Source of the DNA: Bacteroidota bacterium
GTDB taxonomy: Bacteria > Bacteroidota > Bacteroidia > Chitinophagales > Chitinophagaceae
Direction: 5' to 3'
DNA length: 64,000 nucleotides
NCBI GenBank assembly: GCA_018266775.1
Contig: JAFDZS010000001.1
Coordinates: 434,001-498,000 of the forward strand
Below the pieces are notes generated by a model. It was not told where the DNA came from. It saw only the letters and a program-made list of their open reading frames with translations, and did not search any database. Both the position numbers and the translations under genes were made by a program. Positions 1-9,967 of this stretch are shown piece after piece; position 1 is the first letter of the stretch; every line of letters begins with the position of its first letter.

Positions 1-39
1 CATAATCAACAGGTACGATACTACTGCTTGTTTTTTCAT
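1..39 (-). CDS. Secreted protein, N-terminal fragment cut by window edge
   Basis: Thirteen codons are visible on the minus strand, reading MKKQAVVSYLLIM, which is a typical lysine-rich start and hydrophobic core of a Sec signal peptide. The gene continues beyond the left edge, so its function cannot be told. The start is supported by an upstream operator and -7 box (64-115) that match those of the secreted TPR operon starting at 12061. I infer that this gene belongs to the same regulon and probably encodes another exported component of the cluster. Confidence 0.6.
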   Translation of the reverse strand, partial: MKKQAVVSYLLIM

Positions 40-63
40 TTTTAAATGTTTTGATGATGATAG

Positions 64-115
64 TAAAAGTACCGGACCCGCTGCAGCAGGACAATCATTG
101 AAAAAGAGGATTTTT
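64..115 (-). promoter_or_regulatory. Promoter and operator of the left-edge gene (operator copy 3)
   Basis: On the minus strand TACTTTTA at 71-64 matches the Bacteroidota -7 box TAnnTTTG except for the last base. Upstream lies AATCATTGAAAAAGAGGATT (93-112), which matches operator copy 1 at 12109-12128 at 17 of 20 positions, and the similarity extends outward (CAGnACAATCAT). The centre of the site is 31.5 bp from the first base of the -7 box, the same as at the other two copies. No TTTG -33 box is seen where the operator sits, which suggests activation by a bound regulator. Confidence 0.55.
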
Positions 116-119
116 ACAA

Positions 120-1331
120 TTAATGCAGCAATTTTTGTAACCCCTCAAAATCAAAATTTTTACTGAAGTTATTCATAATGCTGAGCGATAATGGCATACT
201 TACATACCTGAATGATGCCGTTATCAGCTGCGGGCTGGCAGCATTTGCATTATTTGTTTTGAAATAGCCAGGATTGATTGTATAAAGCGGCTGGCCTTTA
301 TTGGTGTTATCATAAAATGCCCAGAAGCGGTTGTAATTGGTTCTTTCTTTTAGTTGTGCTTTATAGTTCTGTGCAGCATCTTCCAGTTTATTAATAACAG
401 CCTGTTGCTGCAGCCAGTTTTCACTATTATCACTCAATGCTTTTTTTACTTTGGCTATTTTATCATTCACATCCGCTTCCCAGTTTCCATAATTATGTTC
501 AATCCCTTTATCATGATTCGATGTTAATGTTGCCATCAGCTTTGGAAAATATAGTTTTTCCCTTTCATAATATTCCAGCAAACTTTGCAAATATGCTTTC
601 CTGCTTACGGGTACTAAAACCGGAATATCTTTTTTCTTTACAAACCAATAGCGGTAAATAAAATTATTGCGGTTATTGGGTTTGATATCTTTTTCAGCCA
701 CATCCTGGAAATAACCTTCACCACTATTAATGGCTTTGATCAGCTGCGCATTATTGCAGGAAAAATAAGTAAACAAACTGATCAGTGGATCATTTACATT
801 AGCTGACTTATGATTTTTCCAATCCTGGTATTGAAAACCAAAATCGTATTCTCCCATACTGCTGCCAAAAGGATTATCTAAAAAACGGTTGAGTGTATTA
901 ACAGGAACAGTATTTACATATATCCGTAAAATGGTCGCAGCTTCATCGTTAGGTTTCAGTTTGCCATTCAAACAAAAGTACTCATGCAACGATGACTCAA
1001 AATAGTATTGCCCCAGCTTTACAGCAGCATAATAACCATATCCATTGGTGGTATAATAATTCTGCCAGTTGCCGCCTGTGAGGGTGAACCCGGTATGACT
1101 TTGTGCTTCTGTTTTTTCAATTTGCGCCAACACTTGTTTGGCTGCAGCTTTATCAGCAGCAACGGTAAGATTTTTAAAATATTCAGCCCTCACTGCAGGC
1201 CAGGGATATTCCGCAGCGGTTTGATATTTTCCGGGTACGTTAGCTGCATCAGCATTCGTTTTACAGGTTTGTGAAAAAACAAATTGAACGGTTAATACAA
1301 AAAGTATCGATGTTAATGTAATTAGTTTCAT
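120..1331 (-). CDS. Secreted protein of unknown function, paralogue of the 7432-8727 gene
   Basis: This 403-residue protein starts with a signal peptide (MKLITLTSILFVLTVQFVFS) and should be periplasmic or surface-exposed. I recognise no named family. It is a clear relative of the 431-residue protein at 7432-8727: both carry a P-V/L-L-V/I-PVSRK-YL motif followed by an acidic helix (LLEYYEREK versus MLDYFEIEK), and both end with a Y-A-L/I-NP-YF segment, a basic F-R-Y strand and a short C-terminal helix (NFDFEGLQKLLH versus HFDINALKQMIQ). It is the last gene of a minus-strand run that begins at 12061, 77 bp after the 1298-residue TPR gene. It probably acts with those proteins, but the role is unknown. 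Confidence 0.8.
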   Translation of the reverse strand: MKLITLTSILFVLTVQFVFSQTCKTNADAANVPGKYQTAAEYPWPAVRAEYFKNLTVAADKAAAKQVLAQIEKTEAQSHTGFTLTGGNWQNYYTTNGYGYYAAVKLGQYYFESSLHEYFCLNGKLKPNDEAATILRIYVNTVPVNTLNRFLDNPFGSSMGEYDFGFQYQDWKNHKSANVNDPLISLFTYFSCNNAQLIKAINSGEGYFQDVAEKDIKPNNRNNFIYRYWFVKKKDIPVLVPVSRKAYLQSLLEYYEREKLYFPKLMATLTSNHDKGIEHNYGNWEADVNDKIAKVKKALSDNSENWLQQQAVINKLEDAAQNYKAQLKERTNYNRFWAFYDNTNKGQPLYTINPGYFKTNNANAASPQLITASFRYVSMPLSLSIMNNFSKNFDFEGLQKLLH

Positions 1332-1407
1332 GTATAAATTTTATTTTATTGATGGCTCTTCTTATTTGTTGATTTCAATTTTTTTAATTGACTGCACTTT
1401 TGAAAAC

Positions 1408-4400
1408 TCATTTCTTATTTAAGCCCAACGCATTTGCCACTACGCCTCCCGCTGTAACACCGCCATTTACCGAAGCTCCGCCTGATATAATATTCACTTC
1501 ACCACCAACGGTGCCAATATTTCCACCTGCGCTAACACCGGCAGATATTCCCCAATCGTTTACCTGTATACTACCTGCTGGCCCGGGGCCAACCGTGATA
1601 TATTCCAGCGCAGAGGTTCCTGCTGATACAGCGGCTATATGCTGAGCGCCCAAATTGAATTCAGCACCAATTCCGGCACCAATGGTTACTTCTTTAAAGC
1701 TGCCATTGTCATTAAAATTCAATCCCATTTCTCCTATCAATCCTTCACCGCCGGAAATAGTTATGGAATTGCAGGTAAAATTAATTTTTGCTGCGCCTAA
1801 ACCAACAGCACCTTTGAAATTAGCACAGTATTCATCGTCCCATGGTTTTGGTTTAACAGGTGTATTATCATTCTTTGTTTGTTCTGCCGGATAAATACAA
1901 GGTTCTATTATGGGATAGAACGATAGTATTTTATCAATATCCAGCATATATCCAAGCTGCGCCTGTAAAAAAGGCACCATACTGTTATCACCATGGGCTA
2001 TTGGTTCCCAGTTGGCATAATCTCTCCAATAGTTGCGGCTTACACATTCACTTTGTTGTGCAAACTGGTTGGTAAGTTTTGCAACATTGGTAAGATAGGT
2101 TGCCTGTTCTTTATTAAACTCACTGCATTTCTGTTTATTTAAACGTTCTATTGCTTCTTCCTCATCCACCTTGCCTTCACCCCCTTCCAGCTTTTTTAGT
2201 TGGTCGTTGTATTTTTTGATGATGGCGTTGGCTTTTTTATTGTGATCGGTTGTGAGGTTACCGAGATTTAATGTATAAATATCAGCAAGGTCATTTTTTA
2301 GTTTGTTGTAATCAGTCGTGTTTTTTGTAAGAATCATATTTGCTTTTACAACATAAGTAATTGCGCCCGCCATATTCTTTATATTATCTATTCTTTGCTG
2401 GCCGCTGGTTTGTGGTAATTTGTTTATAGCTGCCCTGATGTCGTCAGTTGTTTTCACGTAAGCACCACGTTCTTTTTCCAGCATTTTGTTAAACGATTTT
2501 GTTTGCGCTAAGTCTTCCGGCATAGCTGGCAATTGCACCCGCTTCAGCATGGGAAATTCTTTGAAATTGGTATTGGCATAATCTTCCAACGTTTGATGAT
2601 TGCTTTCCATTTTGCTGAGTAAATCAGCTGCTTCTTTATCATACTGTCCTTTAAGTGCCTGTTTCAAACAGCTTATTGCTTTATCAGCCTCAGCTTTATT
2701 GTTAGTTTGAGAAGCCTTATTTAAATGTACAAACGCCGCTACTTTATTGGCGTTGGTATTCAGGCTGTCTTTATCAATGCTTTTACCGGCAAACAGGGCA
2801 GCATTATTGATATCGCCCAGGTTATAATAAGCTGCTGCCATATTAGCTAATACTGCAGCTGAATTACTGTTCTTACTATTGATGTATTGCAAAACAGGCA
2901 ACGCTTTTTCTGGGTAGCCATACACATTCAGCAGCGATGCCAGGTTGTTTGCAGTATTCATATCGTTATAATCCGCCTGCATGGCTTTGCAGAAGAGGTA
3001 CAAGGCAACCGTTGGCTTTGATTGTGTCCATGCATTGATGGCTTCATTTGAAATAGCAGCTGATGTTAGAATCTTTTTCATTTTAAGATAACTATCGATT
3101 TTACCAGTACTTGAAGCATCTAATTTTGCTGCTACCAATATTTTCAGATCATCTATATATTTTTTAAATGCGCTGTTAGACATAACTGTATTGGGCATCG
3201 CATCCAGCAATGCCGAATGGGCAGGTACTTTAAATACAGGTAATGAAGCCACCGATTTATTACTGCTTTGTGTTGCTGATGGTAATTTACTTTTAAAACC
3301 AGGAGGATAGGTAACAGGCTGCACGTCATCAAGTTTTTCCAACGGTTTGAGAATGTAATCGGAAGTTTGAAAAGAAGGCACGTCTGGAGTAGTGGATGAT
3401 TTATCTTTTACAACGCCGGAAAAAGCTGGCTCCTTTGACGGATTATTTTGTACCGGCGAGTCACTCTTAATAAATATATTGCCCAGGTAATTGCCGGGTT
3501 CACTGCTATACCAGCCAATTTTGCTGTACTTTAAACCTGCCGGTAATACAGCATCATCTCTGAAAACTTCTTTACTGTTCACGGCAACGGCTACCGATGA
3601 ACCGTTTATTGAAATACTGATATGTGCTATATCTCCTGCTTTCAGATTATCAACTTTGAACCGTTTGATTTTCTCATCAATGTTTTTTTTCATAAAGCGG
3701 ATATTGGTTTCCGCTTCGCCACTTAATGCAAGGGAAAAATCAAAACCGTTCCTGTTGATGTCGTGTATATCAATATAGTTATCAGTTCCCAACCTGATAT
3801 ATACCGGCGTTCTTTTGTTTTGAATCGTCTTGTCAAAATACACATCGTAGTTTACTGTAAAACTGCTGCCCGGTTGCTTTGTAAAGTCCGGGTAAAACGT
3901 AAAGTCTGTTGGAATAGTAATCCATTTTCTGCCGGTACCACTTTGTGTGGTTAATGTTGCATTTTGAACCTGATGACCATCGTGTCCATAAGTATGCCAT
4001 CCCTTTGCAGAAAAAATGCCTTCGGCATAGCCGTCAAAGTTTTCATACAAAATGGTGTAGGGGTCTTTGTTCCTGGCAGCTGCGCTTGATGATACTGCAA
4101 CAGGAGTAGCGACATTGTTTGCAGAAGATTTTGCCGGTGCATTCAGTGGCGTGTACGCAACAACGTTTATTTTTCCGGGGTTAGCTAACCAGTTGTTTAT
4201 ATAGTCGAAATTAAAATTGTGCAACATAGAATATACCAAATGCTGATCGCCTGTACCAAATGCCTCATCGTATTTAACGGGAGACCCTGTAAAATCAGTA
4301 AGTGGTGTAAGGTTTACATACAACCATAAGGGTTTATCTGTTTTGCTTGCATCGATGGTTTGCTGCGTGGTGCTTACCAGGATACTGTATTCAGGAAACG

Positions 4401-5304
4401 TTTTGTTTATAGCGTTGCCGTTAATAAAATATCTTGGGTCAAGCAGGTAATGCCCATTATCGTCCTTAACCGAATTATTATAATTCACATCCGGTTTCAG
4501 TTTCACCACTTCATTGTAATAAGGCTTTAAACGTTCCAGTGCAGCTTGTATTTCTTTAGCTTCATAAGGATTTTTTTGAAGAATGGATGGATAAGCTGCG
4601 ATCTGTTGATTAATATAAGTTACTGCATCTTTTACCAATACCGGCTTAAAAGGCCATTCGCCATTTTTAGGAACTACTATACCAAACTTGTTCAGAAGCA
4701 AACCATTATTGTGGTAATGATCTGCATAAGTGCGGTATGGATACAGGCTGGGCTGAATTCTTTTGTCAATGGCTTCATTTAATAATTTAGTATCATCATC
4801 ACCCGAACTGAAAAGCGCTTGTTCAGCATAAAAATACAGGCCACCCGGATTGAAACCCTTTATATAATTGCCCGGAAAATCGTTGAAGCCTGCAATCAGT
4901 CTTTGCCCTTGCTCACAGCATTTCAAATCTATTTTTCCATTTACAAAATGAGCAGCATAGCCTAATAAATTTATTCCATAACTATGCAACGGCCCATTGG
5001 CATCTAAGTAAAAGCGCTCATCATTTTTTACAATAGTCCGGATCACAAGGCCTTTTGGTAAATAAGATTCCTGTATCCAGTTATACAGCATATCCGAAGC
5101 CTGTTGTTGTGCTGGAGAATAAACAGCACCATCAGCATATTGACTTTTGATAGACTTGTAAACAGCTTTGGGAACAGGTGGATTACTAACATACTTCCAG
5201 CCTAAAACCGAATCGCGGTTCAGTTCTAAATCGCTGCGCTGGGCATGGGCCAGGTGAGTTAACAGCACAAATGCCACTAATAGGTAATGAGTTGGTTTTT
5301 TCAT
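1408..5304 (-). CDS. Large secreted TPR protein with Gly/Ala-rich C-terminal domain
   Basis: The 1298-residue product has a signal peptide ending HLAHAQ. Residues about 415-613 form a beta-rich region that opens with LYENFDGYAEG and resembles a LamG/jelly-roll sheet. Residues about 770-900 are TPR-like helices (NNLASLLNVYGYPEKALPVL). A coiled-coil-like, lysine-rich stretch follows. The last 150 residues are a Gly/Ala/Ser-rich domain with alternating small residues. The TPR and C-terminal parts are shared with the proteins at 5371-7413 and 9968-12061; the N-terminal 600 residues are unique to this one. I infer a surface or outer-membrane-associated scaffold. No enzyme motif is seen and no named family is recognised. 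Confidence 0.8.
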   Translation of the reverse strand: MKKPTHYLLVAFVLLTHLAHAQRSDLELNRDSVLGWKYVSNPPVPKAVYKSIKSQYADGAVYSPAQQQASDMLYNWIQESYLPKGLVIRTIVKNDERFYLDANGPLHSYGINLLGYAAHFVNGKIDLKCCEQGQRLIAGFNDFPGNYIKGFNPGGLYFYAEQALFSSGDDDTKLLNEAIDKRIQPSLYPYRTYADHYHNNGLLLNKFGIVVPKNGEWPFKPVLVKDAVTYINQQIAAYPSILQKNPYEAKEIQAALERLKPYYNEVVKLKPDVNYNNSVKDDNGHYLLDPRYFINGNAINKTFPEYSILVSTTQQTIDASKTDKPLWLYVNLTPLTDFTGSPVKYDEAFGTGDQHLVYSMLHNFNFDYINNWLANPGKINVVAYTPLNAPAKSSANNVATPVAVSSSAAARNKDPYTILYENFDGYAEGIFSAKGWHTYGHDGHQVQNATLTTQSGTGRKWITIPTDFTFYPDFTKQPGSSFTVNYDVYFDKTIQNKRTPVYIRLGTDNYIDIHDINRNGFDFSLALSGEAETNIRFMKKNIDEKIKRFKVDNLKAGDIAHISISINGSSVAVAVNSKEVFRDDAVLPAGLKYSKIGWYSSEPGNYLGNIFIKSDSPVQNNPSKEPAFSGVVKDKSSTTPDVPSFQTSDYILKPLEKLDDVQPVTYPPGFKSKLPSATQSSNKSVASLPVFKVPAHSALLDAMPNTVMSNSAFKKYIDDLKILVAAKLDASSTGKIDSYLKMKKILTSAAISNEAINAWTQSKPTVALYLFCKAMQADYNDMNTANNLASLLNVYGYPEKALPVLQYINSKNSNSAAVLANMAAAYYNLGDINNAALFAGKSIDKDSLNTNANKVAAFVHLNKASQTNNKAEADKAISCLKQALKGQYDKEAADLLSKMESNHQTLEDYANTNFKEFPMLKRVQLPAMPEDLAQTKSFNKMLEKERGAYVKTTDDIRAAINKLPQTSGQQRIDNIKNMAGAITYVVKANMILTKNTTDYNKLKNDLADIYTLNLGNLTTDHNKKANAIIKKYNDQLKKLEGGEGKVDEEEAIERLNKQKCSEFNKEQATYLTNVAKLTNQFAQQSECVSRNYWRDYANWEPIAHGDNSMVPFLQAQLGYMLDIDKILSFYPIIEPCIYPAEQTKNDNTPVKPKPWDDEYCANFKGAVGLGAAKINFTCNSITISGGEGLIGEMGLNFNDNGSFKEVTIGAGIGAEFNLGAQHIAAVSAGTSALEYITVGPGPAGSIQVNDWGISAGVSAGGNIGTVGGEVNIISGGASVNGGVTAGGVVANALGLNKK

Positions 5305-5370
5305 TGCTTAACTAAACAGGTTTAAAAAATTGCATTCGCATTGGTTTGCAATTTTCCAGGAACGATTACA

Positions 5371-7413
5371 TTATTTTCCAAAGCCACTGATGCCGCCGCT
5401 CATATTCCCGCTGATCAAACTGATTTTGCCAGATGCGGCTACATTTACCACAGACGCTTCGCCTGTGGCATAAACATCTTCTATGCCTTTGCTGGTAAAT
5501 TCCACGCCTACACCAGCTTTTACACCAGCTTGTACCGGCCCTGCACCAACACTTTTGTCAATAATGGTTGCTTCTGCCGATCCGTTAACAAAACGGTTCT
5601 GACCTTTGTTATCTGATTTGTAATGGAGATGACCACTTAAAGGGCCAGCACTAAAATTCAAGATCATTTTTTCGCAATGGGTTTCGATGCTGTTGTCAAA
5701 TCCAAAATCAAGTTTGGAATGGTATTTACAGTTCATGTCATCAAAGTCAGCCAATTTATATTTCGATATTTTATTTTCTGCCGGTGCACACTTTCCGTAG
5801 ATATCAGTTGCAATGTAACGGGTATTGCTAAGCGCAGTTAACCATTCTTTTTGTGCAGCAATTTTTGTGACGGTAAAGGCGGCTTCGTCTTGTGTAAATT
5901 GTTTCCAGTACAATTCTTCACTGATTTTTAGCTGCAGTTGATGCAGGTAATTGGTATACGCTTCTTCCAATGGTTTGTTGTAATTACTATATACCCATTC
6001 GCTGTATTTTCGTTGCACTTCGCAATTGTCATAACCAATATTTTCTCCTTTTTTGGCTAATTCTGATTCCTGCGTTGCTGTGCTGCTGTTTTGTTTTTCA
6101 ATTAATTTACGTTGTGCTTCTTTTTTTGTTTCAAAATCATTTCTGATAGTTTGCACCTGCTTCAACGCAGTTTTTAATCGAAAGCCACTGCCGCCATCTT
6201 TATCCATTTGCTCTAAATTAATTTCAGCCATTCTCCGGTAAATGTTATCCGGTGTTGCATCGCCGCTGCTTAATCCAGTAATGCCGTTTTTCTGGTATTG
6301 ATTATATACCTGCATCGCTTTTTGATTATTGGCAGTTTGATAGGGAATAAGGCTTTGCGCCAATTGCATATTCTTGTCACCCGCCTGCTTTTGAAAAGCG
6401 TCCCAATCTGTTTTTAACCTTAATTCATCAGCATAAGAAGTGGGCACATCCGGTCGCATAAAATTTTTTAAGCCCAATGGGTTGGGATCTGGCTGAAAAG
6501 GTTTGCGCATATCACTTGCTTTTATTTTGTATCCTAATTTGCGCAGCATATTTAGTTTGTTAGTAGAAAAACTATACGCCAGCGAATTTTTCATTTTTTC
6601 AATGGCCGCAGTGGTGTTACCCTTGCTTTGTTCAATAAGACATTGCGTATAATTGGCCTGCGGATGATAAGCGAAAGCTTTTACCACTTTATTTAATTGT
6701 GCATTGGCTTTGTCTGTTTCGCCCAGGTAAAACCAGGCTTGCCCCAGGTTGTTAAGTATTGTTGTATTATCAGGATACAGCTTATTTAAATATTCTAGTA
6801 GTGGTATTGCTTTGTGCGGTGCGCCGCCCATGCTTAGCATAGCAGCAAAATTGCTCAGCAAATCAGCATCGGTATTATTGTCTGTACAGGCTTTTCCCAT
6901 TATACACACCGCTGTTTCCAATTGGCCTGTTATCCAAATACCCACTGCTGCATTGCCGATGGCTGGTGCAGAAAATTTATTGTTTTTATAGTCAGCATAA
7001 ATAAGTTGTGCGGCCTGTTTGGCTTCGCCTGGTATTCCTTTCTCTATGTATTCGTTCAGTGATTTGATATATGCAGGCAGATTAGCAGCAGTTAATGTTA
7101 TTGCAGGAATGGCCGCGATAAGGGAAGCATTTTTTGGTGGCACACTAAATGCATCTGCATTTACCGCCGCTTTTACATCAGCATCAGTAATTCCTGCCGG
7201 CATGGATGGTACTGTGGTTGACATGCCCATTTGCTCCATCATCTTTTTTTGTTCAGGCGTAAGCTTATCCATAGCCTGCTGTGCCTTTTTTATTTTATCC
7301 TGCATTTCTTTTGTGGTGGCAGGGTTGGTGGTTTGCGCAGTTACCACCGTTCCAACAAATAAAACGGTTACGGTAGTGTATATAAATCTTGTAAAAATTA
7401 AGGGGCTTGCCAT
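5371..7413 (-). CDS. Secreted TPR protein with Gly/Ala-rich C-terminal domain
   Basis: This 680-residue protein has a signal peptide ending VVTAQ, then a region rich in KKAQQAMDKLTPEQKKMM-type helices that also opens its paralogue at 9968-12061. TPR units occupy roughly residues 140-270, with the telling sequence TTILNNLGQAWFYLGETDKA, almost identical in the paralogue. A long helical, lysine/glutamine-rich middle follows, then a C-terminal domain from about residue 570 with spaced cysteines and alternating Gly/Ala/Val. It lies 18 bp downstream of the 431-residue gene and 66 bp upstream of the 1298-residue gene, which suggests one transcript. The function is unknown; a structural role at the cell surface is an inference. 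Confidence 0.8.
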   Translation of the reverse strand: MASPLIFTRFIYTTVTVLFVGTVVTAQTTNPATTKEMQDKIKKAQQAMDKLTPEQKKMMEQMGMSTTVPSMPAGITDADVKAAVNADAFSVPPKNASLIAAIPAITLTAANLPAYIKSLNEYIEKGIPGEAKQAAQLIYADYKNNKFSAPAIGNAAVGIWITGQLETAVCIMGKACTDNNTDADLLSNFAAMLSMGGAPHKAIPLLEYLNKLYPDNTTILNNLGQAWFYLGETDKANAQLNKVVKAFAYHPQANYTQCLIEQSKGNTTAAIEKMKNSLAYSFSTNKLNMLRKLGYKIKASDMRKPFQPDPNPLGLKNFMRPDVPTSYADELRLKTDWDAFQKQAGDKNMQLAQSLIPYQTANNQKAMQVYNQYQKNGITGLSSGDATPDNIYRRMAEINLEQMDKDGGSGFRLKTALKQVQTIRNDFETKKEAQRKLIEKQNSSTATQESELAKKGENIGYDNCEVQRKYSEWVYSNYNKPLEEAYTNYLHQLQLKISEELYWKQFTQDEAAFTVTKIAAQKEWLTALSNTRYIATDIYGKCAPAENKISKYKLADFDDMNCKYHSKLDFGFDNSIETHCEKMILNFSAGPLSGHLHYKSDNKGQNRFVNGSAEATIIDKSVGAGPVQAGVKAGVGVEFTSKGIEDVYATGEASVVNVAASGKISLISGNMSGGISGFGK

Positions 7414-7431
7414 ATTGTTATTTGGTAATGG

Positions 7432-8727
7432 TTACTGAATCATTTGCTTCAAAGCATTTATATCAAAATGCTTTTCCCAATTATTAAAGAGCCTTGCAGC
7501 AAAGCCTTTGTCTTTACTGATCTCGTACCGGAACTGTACTTCTATCAACAATGGTTTTACAGCCTGCCCGTTGTTGCCGGTAAAATAAGCGGGGTTTAAA
7601 ACATAGAGGGCAGATTTATATTCTCCTTCTTCATCATAAAACCTGCCCAATGCATCCAAACTTTGGTTGGCATCTTTCAGCATGGTGTTTTGATCAACCA
7701 CGGCGGGCTTTTGCAGCCATTCCGGTTTTTGTTTGGCCAGCAGTTCTTTCACCTTAGCTTTTTTGGCTTCATAAATTTTAGGGTAATCTATTTTGTCGGC
7801 TTCCAGGTCTGCCTTTCTTTTCTTAGCCCAGTCGGCAGTTTGGTTGCCGATTTCATTTATCGATTTTGCATTGAGGTATTCAAAATTGGCCTTCTCTATT
7901 TCAAAATAATCCAGCATATCTTCCAGGTATTGTTTGCGGCTTACCGGTATTAATAAGGGCACACCGGGTTTGGTAATGAGATAATGCCGGTCTATCATGT
8001 AATACGAATTGGCCGAAGGGCCTTTATACCTGCTGTCGCCCCAGCCATTTTCAACATAACCGGTACCGTTATTGAGCTTCAGAAAATCAGTATGTTTGTT
8101 TTTATAATCATCGGAGCGGCCGGTGAGTAAACTGCTTTCAGAAAAGTATTGTGATACACGGCTGGGCTTGTCTTTTTTATCCTTTTCAAAATCAGGCCCA
8201 GGTTTGGCTTCTATAGGAAAAGAATACACCATACGGCCATATTTCGTATAAAACTCACCTGTACCCACGGTATTGGCGCCGCCTGGCAATATATATGGAT
8301 TGATGGTAACGTTGAAAACCGTTTTATATTCATCTACTATTTTGGGTACATGCTCGGTAACATGGCAAACGAGTTGATAAACACCCAGTGTGTATCCATA
8401 CCTGGCGCAGATATAGTTCCCGTAATCAGTATTACCCCATTTCGCAAAACTTACCCTGGCTACGCAACCGGTCAATTTAAAATCTTTGCGGCTGGCTTCT
8501 TCCATTTTTTCAATGGAGATAAGGTTTTTCATCATTACAGTTTTTTCAGCTGCGGTACCTTTTAATGAAAAACCATATTTCGTTTGGGTATGATCGGTAT
8601 AAATGCCGGGCACATCATCGGCAGTGCCGTTGCAGGTTGTTTGCGGTGGAGTTATTTTTTTTGTTGTTTGCGAAAAACAGGTTATTGCAGGCAATAGAAA
8701 AAAAGGCAGGATGAATTTGCGTTTCAC
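7432..8727 (-). CDS. Secreted protein of unknown function, paralogue of the 120-1331 gene
   Basis: The 431-residue protein has a signal peptide (MKRKFILPFFLLPAITCFSQ) and no membrane span after it. It shares the PVSRKQYLEDMLDYFEIEK block and the C-terminal strand-and-helix block with the gene at 120-1331. Between these blocks lies a charged helical region (residues about 290-350). No catalytic motif or known domain is recognised. Its position directly upstream of a TPR paralogue mirrors the other copy, which lies directly downstream of one, so members of this family and the TPR family are neighbours twice in one operon. That pattern suggests partners, but this is inference. Confidence 0.8.
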   Translation of the reverse strand: MKRKFILPFFLLPAITCFSQTTKKITPPQTTCNGTADDVPGIYTDHTQTKYGFSLKGTAAEKTVMMKNLISIEKMEEASRKDFKLTGCVARVSFAKWGNTDYGNYICARYGYTLGVYQLVCHVTEHVPKIVDEYKTVFNVTINPYILPGGANTVGTGEFYTKYGRMVYSFPIEAKPGPDFEKDKKDKPSRVSQYFSESSLLTGRSDDYKNKHTDFLKLNNGTGYVENGWGDSRYKGPSANSYYMIDRHYLITKPGVPLLIPVSRKQYLEDMLDYFEIEKANFEYLNAKSINEIGNQTADWAKKRKADLEADKIDYPKIYEAKKAKVKELLAKQKPEWLQKPAVVDQNTMLKDANQSLDALGRFYDEEGEYKSALYVLNPAYFTGNNGQAVKPLLIEVQFRYEISKDKGFAARLFNNWEKHFDINALKQMIQ

Positions 8728-8780
8728 AGTATTAAAAATTTTGAATGAAATAACTGGTTTGCTGTTATCAATTTCTATAA

Positions 8781-9323
8781 TTAAAAGTTTGGTGGCGTAA
8801 CGGTCCAGGACTGGCCGGTTTTTGCATCGAAACCATTTGAGGTACTGTTCAGCAGTTTTCCATTTACATCATAGTTATAATAAACCCAGCAAATCCTTAA
8901 TGGCTTAAGCGAAACCGTTGTTGCCATCAGGTTGTTACATGCCCTTGTATCGCTGCAGGAAAGCACCCTGGCATCTTCAAAATACATTTTATACTTTATC
9001 CTGCTGAATGAAGGGTTGTTGGGATTTTTTTCCATCACATCTATTTCACCCTGTACTATATTTTTTCCAAGTTGGGTGTGTGCCAGGAAATCTGCACTGG
9101 CAGAACAAGGGGAGAATTTAAAATTTACAGTTGTATTTTGATTTTGCCCGTTGGTTGTTACTTCAATAATCTCCACTTGTTTTTCATATCCTTTATACAC
9201 AGAGCTGCCTATGAATTTTGCAGGATTGATGCTGCCCAAAAATTTTCCGAAGTTTGTGTTTTGGCTAAACCCATAGAAAGATAAAAGTAATGCCGGAATG
9301 GAAACAGAGAGAAGTTTTTTCAT
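8781..9323 (-). CDS. Small secreted protein with possible Hcp-like (TssD) fold
   Basis: The 180-residue protein has a signal peptide (MKKLLSVSIPALLLSFYGFS). Downstream, the order of segments resembles the Hcp tube protein family: an S-A-DF-A-----G-NI element, a G-I-V stretch, a KYKMYFEDARVLS strand in the place of the Hcp 'LKITLTDVLVSS' strand, then VSLKPLRICWVYYNYDVNGK in the place of 'VSLNYAKIEWTYTPQD', and an SNGFDAKTGQSW tail like Hcp 'GWDLKTN'. This is pattern matching by eye and not proof. Canonical Hcp has no signal peptide and is moved by a type VI machine; none is seen in this window. It lies 18 bp after the 202-residue gene. Confidence 0.5.
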   Translation of the reverse strand: MKKLLSVSIPALLLSFYGFSQNTNFGKFLGSINPAKFIGSSVYKGYEKQVEIIEVTTNGQNQNTTVNFKFSPCSASADFLAHTQLGKNIVQGEIDVMEKNPNNPSFSRIKYKMYFEDARVLSCSDTRACNNLMATTVSLKPLRICWVYYNYDVNGKLLNSTSNGFDAKTGQSWTVTPPNF

Positions 9324-9341
9324 TGTATATAGTTTAATTAA

Positions 9342-9950
9342 TTATTGAAGAGGTTGAATTTTTAATGACTGGAAATACCATGCATTATATTCTGATGCAT
9401 TCGGAAGGCTGATGAGTAATCCATTGATGCCCTGCACCAAATTTACACCTATTACAAAAGTTGTTGGCTGAAGCGCTGCCACCACCATGGATGCAGCAGT
9501 AGCGGGTTGGGGATACTCATTTACGCCAATATAGTTGGTTACTTTAATTTCGGTATTACCTGCATATACAAAAGTGCCATTGATCTGTAAGAGGTAAAAG
9601 CCCGCTGCCTGGCAGTTGGGAATTTTTAATATCACAGATCCGCTGGTAAGGCGTATCACCTCACTGCTTAAATATTGTATTGGTCCATTAAAGTAAAGGG
9701 TGTTATCTCCATCTTTCATCTGGGGCCATGTAAAAGTGCATACTGCAGGATTGCCTGCTGGTATTAAAGCAGCCGTATCAGGTGTTTTTGTTGTTTTCTT
9801 ATATAATTCAAAAGCAGCCCTTGCATTTAAAAAAGCATTGGCATTTTTTATGGGTGGTATTTTTTGCAATATTTCTTTGGTTGCTTTTATTTGTGCGTAG
9901 CTGCTGCAAACAAAAACACAAAGACAAGCAGTGAAATAAAACCGGGTCAT
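9342..9950 (-). CDS. Small secreted protein, unknown
   Basis: The 202-residue product has a signal peptide ending SSYAQ. The mature part is mostly beta-strand-like with few charges (for example GSVILKIPNCQAAGFYLL and TTFVIGVNLVQGINGLLISL) and contains two cysteines. I recognise no family. It sits between the 700-residue TPR gene (17 bp upstream) and the Hcp-like gene (18 bp downstream), so it is almost certainly co-transcribed with both. Its beta-rich, uncharged character would suit a surface subunit or adhesin, but nothing in the sequence proves this. Confidence 0.75.
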   Translation of the reverse strand: MTRFYFTACLCVFVCSSYAQIKATKEILQKIPPIKNANAFLNARAAFELYKKTTKTPDTAALIPAGNPAVCTFTWPQMKDGDNTLYFNGPIQYLSSEVIRLTSGSVILKIPNCQAAGFYLLQINGTFVYAGNTEIKVTNYIGVNEYPQPATAASMVVAALQPTTFVIGVNLVQGINGLLISLPNASEYNAWYFQSLKIQPLQ

Positions 9951-9967
9951 AAACTATATTTTTTAGA

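Noticed and set aside
8781-9323. A type VI secretion locus
   Set aside because: Only a distant Hcp-like pattern is seen; no sheath, baseplate, ATPase or VgrG gene occurs in the window.
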